DNA of 64,000 nucleotides. Source: CAZMZW01 sp963802275 (GTDB lineage Bacteria; Chloroflexota; Anaerolineae; Anaerolineales; Anaerolineaceae). Under the pieces are notes generated by a model that saw nothing but the letters and a program-made list of their open reading frames with translations, did not search any database and was not told where the DNA came from. Below, one piece after another: positions 61,392 to 64,000 of the stretch. Made by a program: the position numbers and the translations under genes. Location: positions 620,001 to 684,000 of the forward strand of contig CAWDIB010000004.1 of NCBI GenBank assembly GCA_963802275.1, written 5' to 3'. The number at the start of each line of letters is the position of its first letter. Position 1 is the first letter of the stretch.

Positions 61392-61926
61392 TTTTCCTCC
61401 GTTCCCAGAAAGGAACCAAATCCTTGGCTGGGATACCGCGCATTTCACCCAATTGCTCGGGTGATTTCAATTGCTCCAATGCGAGAAAAGTTGCTTTCAC
61501 AATATTCAAAATATTGGCACTGCCAAGCGATTTTGTCAAAATATCACGAACCCCGGCCGCTTCCAACACTGCGCGTACTCCACTGCCTGCAATCACGCCG
61601 GTCCCGGGTGACGCGGGTTTTAAGAGAACACGGGCACCAGCTTCCTTGCCCACCACTTCGTGCGGGATGGTTGTTCCGGAAAGGCAGATTTTATGCATGT
61701 CTTTATGCGCACGCAGCGTTGCCTTGTTCATTGCTTCCGGTACAGCATTTGCCTTGCCAATTCCCAATCCAATGGTGCCGTTATTGTCACCAGCGACAAG
61801 GGTTACCCGGAACTGAAAGCGGCGGCCGCCTTTGACTACTTTAGCCACACGGGCAATTTCCACCACGCGTTCATCAAATTCTTTTTCCTGCGATTGGAAT
61901 GCCATTTTTTCTTCTTGGTTTGCCAT
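61381..61926 (-). CDS. rpsE: 30S ribosomal protein S5
   Basis: S5 controls decoding fidelity and mRNA unwinding. The 181 residues show the double-stranded-RNA-binding segment 'VVEIARVAKVVKGGRRFQFR', 'GIGLGKANAV'-like 'LGIGKANAVPEAMNKA', and 'GTGVIAGSGVRAVLEAAGV' with the usual C-terminal half. It sits between rplR and rpmD. Confidence 0.97.
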   Translation of the reverse strand: MANQEEKMAFQSQEKEFDERVVEIARVAKVVKGGRRFQFRVTLVAGDNNGTIGLGIGKANAVPEAMNKATLRAHKDMHKICLSGTTIPHEVVGKEAGARVLLKPASPGTGVIAGSGVRAVLEAAGVRDILTKSLGSANILNIVKATFLALEQLKSPEQLGEMRGIPAKDLVPFWERRKNGK

Positions 61927-61954
61927 TGAGATAATCCTTAATGCTTTCTTTTGC

Positions 61955-62320
61955 CTAGAACTTCAGCCCAGCTTGCCGCGCGGCTTCTGCCAGCGCCTTG
62001 ACCCTGCCGTTGTACTTGTTTCCACCGCGGTCAAAGACAACTTCGGAAACCTTCTTTTCTTTTGCCCGCTCAGCCAGAACCTTACCAACCACAGCCGCTT
62101 GTTCTGTTTTTTTCAAACCCTTCATCTGCGTTGTCAGTTCCTTATCAATGCTTGATGAGGAGACCAGGGTGGTGCCACCTTCATCATCAATGATCTGGGC
62201 ATAGATCTCGGCAAGAGATCGGTAAACGCATAAACGAGGTTTCTGCTGGCTGCCGAACACCTTGTTACGTATTCGGGCATGCCTGTGCATTCTTGCTTTA
62301 TTTCGAGTAATTTTCGCCAT
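61955..62320 (-). CDS. rplR: 50S ribosomal protein L18
   Basis: L18 binds 5S rRNA with L5. The 121 residues show the basic N-terminus 'RHARIRNKVFG', 'PRLCVYRSLAEIYAQIIDDE', 'VVFDRGGNKYNGRVKALAE' and the ending 'ARQAGLKF'. Confidence 0.97.
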   Translation of the reverse strand: MAKITRNKARMHRHARIRNKVFGSQQKPRLCVYRSLAEIYAQIIDDEGGTTLVSSSSIDKELTTQMKGLKKTEQAAVVGKVLAERAKEKKVSEVVFDRGGNKYNGRVKALAEAARQAGLKF

Positions 62321-62343
62321 AATATATTACCTTCTATCCTAGA

Positions 62344-62892
62344 TTACACGCCCGTCTTGGCAGATTTGCCAGCTTTATGGCGCAACCGCTCACCCAAATA
62401 ATGGATGCCTTTTCCTTTATAAGGTTCCGGAGGCCGAATTTTACGGATATCCGCCGCTACCTGACCGACCACTTCTTTATCATAACCACTGACCATGATC
62501 TGCCGCGTCTTCGTATCCGCAGAGAAAGAGATGCCTTCCGGGGATTTCACAACCACTGGATGGGAAAAACCAACATTTATGACCAGGTTCTCACCATCCA
62601 TCTCTGCCCGGTAACCAACTCCTTCAATTTCAAGGACCTTGGAAAATCCCTGGCTCACCCCGGCAACCATATTATGCAGCACTGATCGTGTTGTACCATG
62701 AAGTGCGCGAATGCTCTTTTCATCCGAACTTCTTTTTATTACCAGTTTTCCATCTTCCAAAGAGATCTCAACCATTTTTGAGAATGAACGTTTCATGGTT
62801 CCTTTCGGACCTTTTACTTCCACTTCATTCCCATTCAAGTTGACCTGGACCCCATTTGGAATTTCAATTGGTAACCTACCTATTCTTGACAT
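62344..62892 (-). CDS. rplF: 50S ribosomal protein L6
   Basis: L6 lies near the factor-binding site. The 182 residues begin 'MSRIGRLPIEIPNGVQV' and contain 'VKGPKGTMKRSF', 'VSQGFSKVLEIEGVGYRAEM' and 'IRPPEPYKGKGIHYLGE', all diagnostic. It follows rpsH. Confidence 0.98.
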   Translation of the reverse strand: MSRIGRLPIEIPNGVQVNLNGNEVEVKGPKGTMKRSFSKMVEISLEDGKLVIKRSSDEKSIRALHGTTRSVLHNMVAGVSQGFSKVLEIEGVGYRAEMDGENLVINVGFSHPVVVKSPEGISFSADTKTRQIMVSGYDKEVVGQVAADIRKIRPPEPYKGKGIHYLGERLRHKAGKSAKTGV

Positions 62893-62920
62893 GATTTCAG
62901 CTCCTTAATAGTATGTCCGG

Positions 62921-63334
62921 TTACCAGACCTTGCATAAGATTTCACCACCCACACCCTGGCTGCGGGCTTTTTGGCCTGTCATCACTCCACGCGGGGTGG
63001 AAAGAATGGCAATACCCATGCCGGATAAAACCCAGGGAATATCCCTTTTGTGGGTATAAATCCGTTTGCCGGGTCGGCTGATTCTTTGCAAACCTGAAAT
63101 AACTGATCGCCGATCACGGCGCTGGCCGACATATTTTAATTTCATGCGCAGCATTTTAAATGATGAACTTTCTTCCGAATACTGTTCAAAATCCTCAATA
63201 TAGCCTTCTTCTTTCAAGATGCGTGCGATTTCGCTCTTCATTTTTGATTCGGGCATGGCAACCATCGATTGGCCACTTAAAATGCCATTCCGGATGCGAG
63301 TCAACATATCAGAAATTGGATCATTAATACTCAT
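62921..63334 (-). CDS. rpsH: 30S ribosomal protein S8
   Basis: S8 binds the central domain of 16S rRNA and in many bacteria represses the spc operon. The 137 residues show 'DPISDMLTRIRNG', 'KMKSEIARILKEEGYIEDF' and 'GIAILSTPRGVMTGQKAR'. The ATG at 63334 has GGAGG eight bases before it; another ATG two codons earlier is too close to that site. Confidence 0.97.
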   Translation of the reverse strand: MSINDPISDMLTRIRNGILSGQSMVAMPESKMKSEIARILKEEGYIEDFEQYSEESSSFKMLRMKLKYVGQRRDRRSVISGLQRISRPGKRIYTHKRDIPWVLSGMGIAILSTPRGVMTGQKARSQGVGGEILCKVW

Positions 63335-63352
63335 TCTCATATCCTCCAAAAA

Positions 63353-63535
63353 CTACCAGGATGATTTGGTAACACCCGGGACCTTGCCTTTGAGGGCAAG
63401 GTCACGAAAACAAATACGGCAAATGCCAAAGCGACGGATAAACCCACGCGGGCGCCCACAGATCCTGCAACGATTTCTCACGCGAAATTGTGAGGAGCGT
63501 CTTAATTCTCGGTATTGCATGCATTTTTTTGCCAT
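63353..63535 (-). CDS. rpsN: 30S ribosomal protein S14, zinc type
   Basis: The 60-residue short form of S14 (type Z) has two C-x2-C pairs, 'CRIC' and 'CRIC' around 'RPRGFIRRFG', and begins 'MAKKCMQYRELRR'. Longer S14 forms lack these cysteines. Its place between rplE and rpsH is standard. Confidence 0.97.
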   Translation of the reverse strand: MAKKCMQYRELRRSSQFRVRNRCRICGRPRGFIRRFGICRICFRDLALKGKVPGVTKSSW

Positions 63536-63537
63536 AG

Positions 63538-64000
63538 TTAAGCCTTCCTAAAGGGCATGCCAAGCAATCTTAGCATTGCAGATGCCTGGTCATCATTTTT
63601 TGCGGTGGTAACGAAAGTAATTTCCATCCCACGAACTTTATCAATCTTGTCGTACTCGATTTCAGGAAAAATCAATTGTTCCCTCAGACCAAGTGTATAG
63701 TTGCCTCGCCCGTCAAATGATTCTGCGGAAACGCCGCGGAAATCACGAACACGAGGAAGGGCAATGTTGATCAAACGATCCACAAATGCCCACATTTTTT
63801 CACCACGCAAGGTTACCTTCACGCCGATAATCCTACCTTCGCGCAACTTAAAATTCGCGATGCTTTTGGTGGCCTTGGTTTGAATTGGCTTTTGACCGGT
63901 GACAGCGGTGAGATCATTCACTGCAGCATCCAAAGCCTTGGGGTTATCCAATGCCTCACCCATGCCAATATTCACCACGACTTTTTGAAGGCGGGGAGCC
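63538..64000 (-). CDS. rplE: 50S ribosomal protein L5, partial
   Basis: L5 binds 5S rRNA and contacts P-site tRNA. The frame runs off the right edge, so the N-terminus is missing; the visible 153 or so residues include 'VVVNIGMGEA', 'TGQKPIQTKATKSIANFKLR', 'LPRVRDFRGVS' and 'GMEITFVTTAKNDDQA'. The last residues 'LLGMPFRKA' are typical. The rest of the spc operon should lie beyond the window. Confidence 0.96.
   Translation of the reverse strand, partial: APRLQKVVVNIGMGEALDNPKALDAAVNDLTAVTGQKPIQTKATKSIANFKLREGRIIGVKVTLRGEKMWAFVDRLINIALPRVRDFRGVSAESFDGRGNYTLGLREQLIFPEIEYDKIDKVRGMEITFVTTAKNDDQASAMLRLLGMPFRKA

Noticed and set aside
1..64000. CRISPR arrays, insertion sequences, prophage genes, tRNA or rRNA genes
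   Set aside because: No regularly spaced direct repeats, transposase or phage motifs, or cloverleaf-like sequences were found in any gap.

Overview
The window is 64 kb of dense bacterial chromosome with moderate GC, short intergenic gaps and genes on both strands. The gene set points to Chloroflexota, most likely class Anaerolineae. Indicators are B12-dependent ribonucleotide reductase as the RNR present here, an archaeal/eukaryotic-type prolyl-tRNA synthetase, a DHH-CBS-poly(A)-polymerase fusion, an EF-G-like paralogue, a zinc-type S14, and no outer-membrane or LPS genes. The taxon is an inference from gene content; no 16S gene is present. No tRNA, rRNA, CRISPR array, insertion sequence or prophage was seen, and no stretch over 300 bases lacks a gene.

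Layout. 1-2.9 kb: end of a division cluster (ftsQ tail, ftsA, ftsZ). 3-7 kb: deoxynucleotide supply (nrdR, nrdJ, deoxynucleoside kinase) behind a promoter and an NrdR-box-like palindrome. 7-10.2 kb: a toroid-fold protein, diverging from an ECF sigma / zinc anti-sigma / lipoprotein-membrane protein operon. 10.3-15.7 kb: polysaccharide genes (bi-domain oxidoreductase, heparinase-like protein, GT4). 15.7-25.5 kb: phosphate regulon (phoP-phoR, PHO-box repeats, pstSCAB, phoU) continuing into two thymidylate-kinase-like P-loop proteins and a CHAD protein, a candidate polyphosphate-linked module. 25.5-29.9 kb: PIG-L deacetylase and MoeB/ThiF (minus), then the DHH-CBS-PAP fusion. 30-38 kb: EF-G-like GTPase, LOG-family protein, proS, a helical-repeat protein, rpsO with a structured leader, and pnp. 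38-42.3 kb: a MurE-like ligase operon (minus) and tryptophanase. 42.3-45.3 kb: a predicted serine palmitoyltransferase / 3-ketodihydrosphingosine reductase pair (minus), which would be the start of sphingolipid synthesis, and a methyltransferase. 45.4-52.8 kb: a MacB-like ABC exporter with two paralogous adaptors, controlled by a divergent NarL-type two-component system across a striking compound palindrome. 52.8-53.9 kb: mazG. 54-64 kb: the distal spc and alpha ribosomal operons, running on the minus strand from rplE at the right edge to rpsI.

Quality warning. Five otherwise well-conserved genes each carry one single-base frameshift: moeB/thiF, the DHH-CBS-PAP gene, rpsO, the SPT gene and rpoA. 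Because rpoA is essential and rpsO is core, residual indel errors in the assembly are more likely than real gene loss. Coordinates given for these genes span the whole reconstructed gene.
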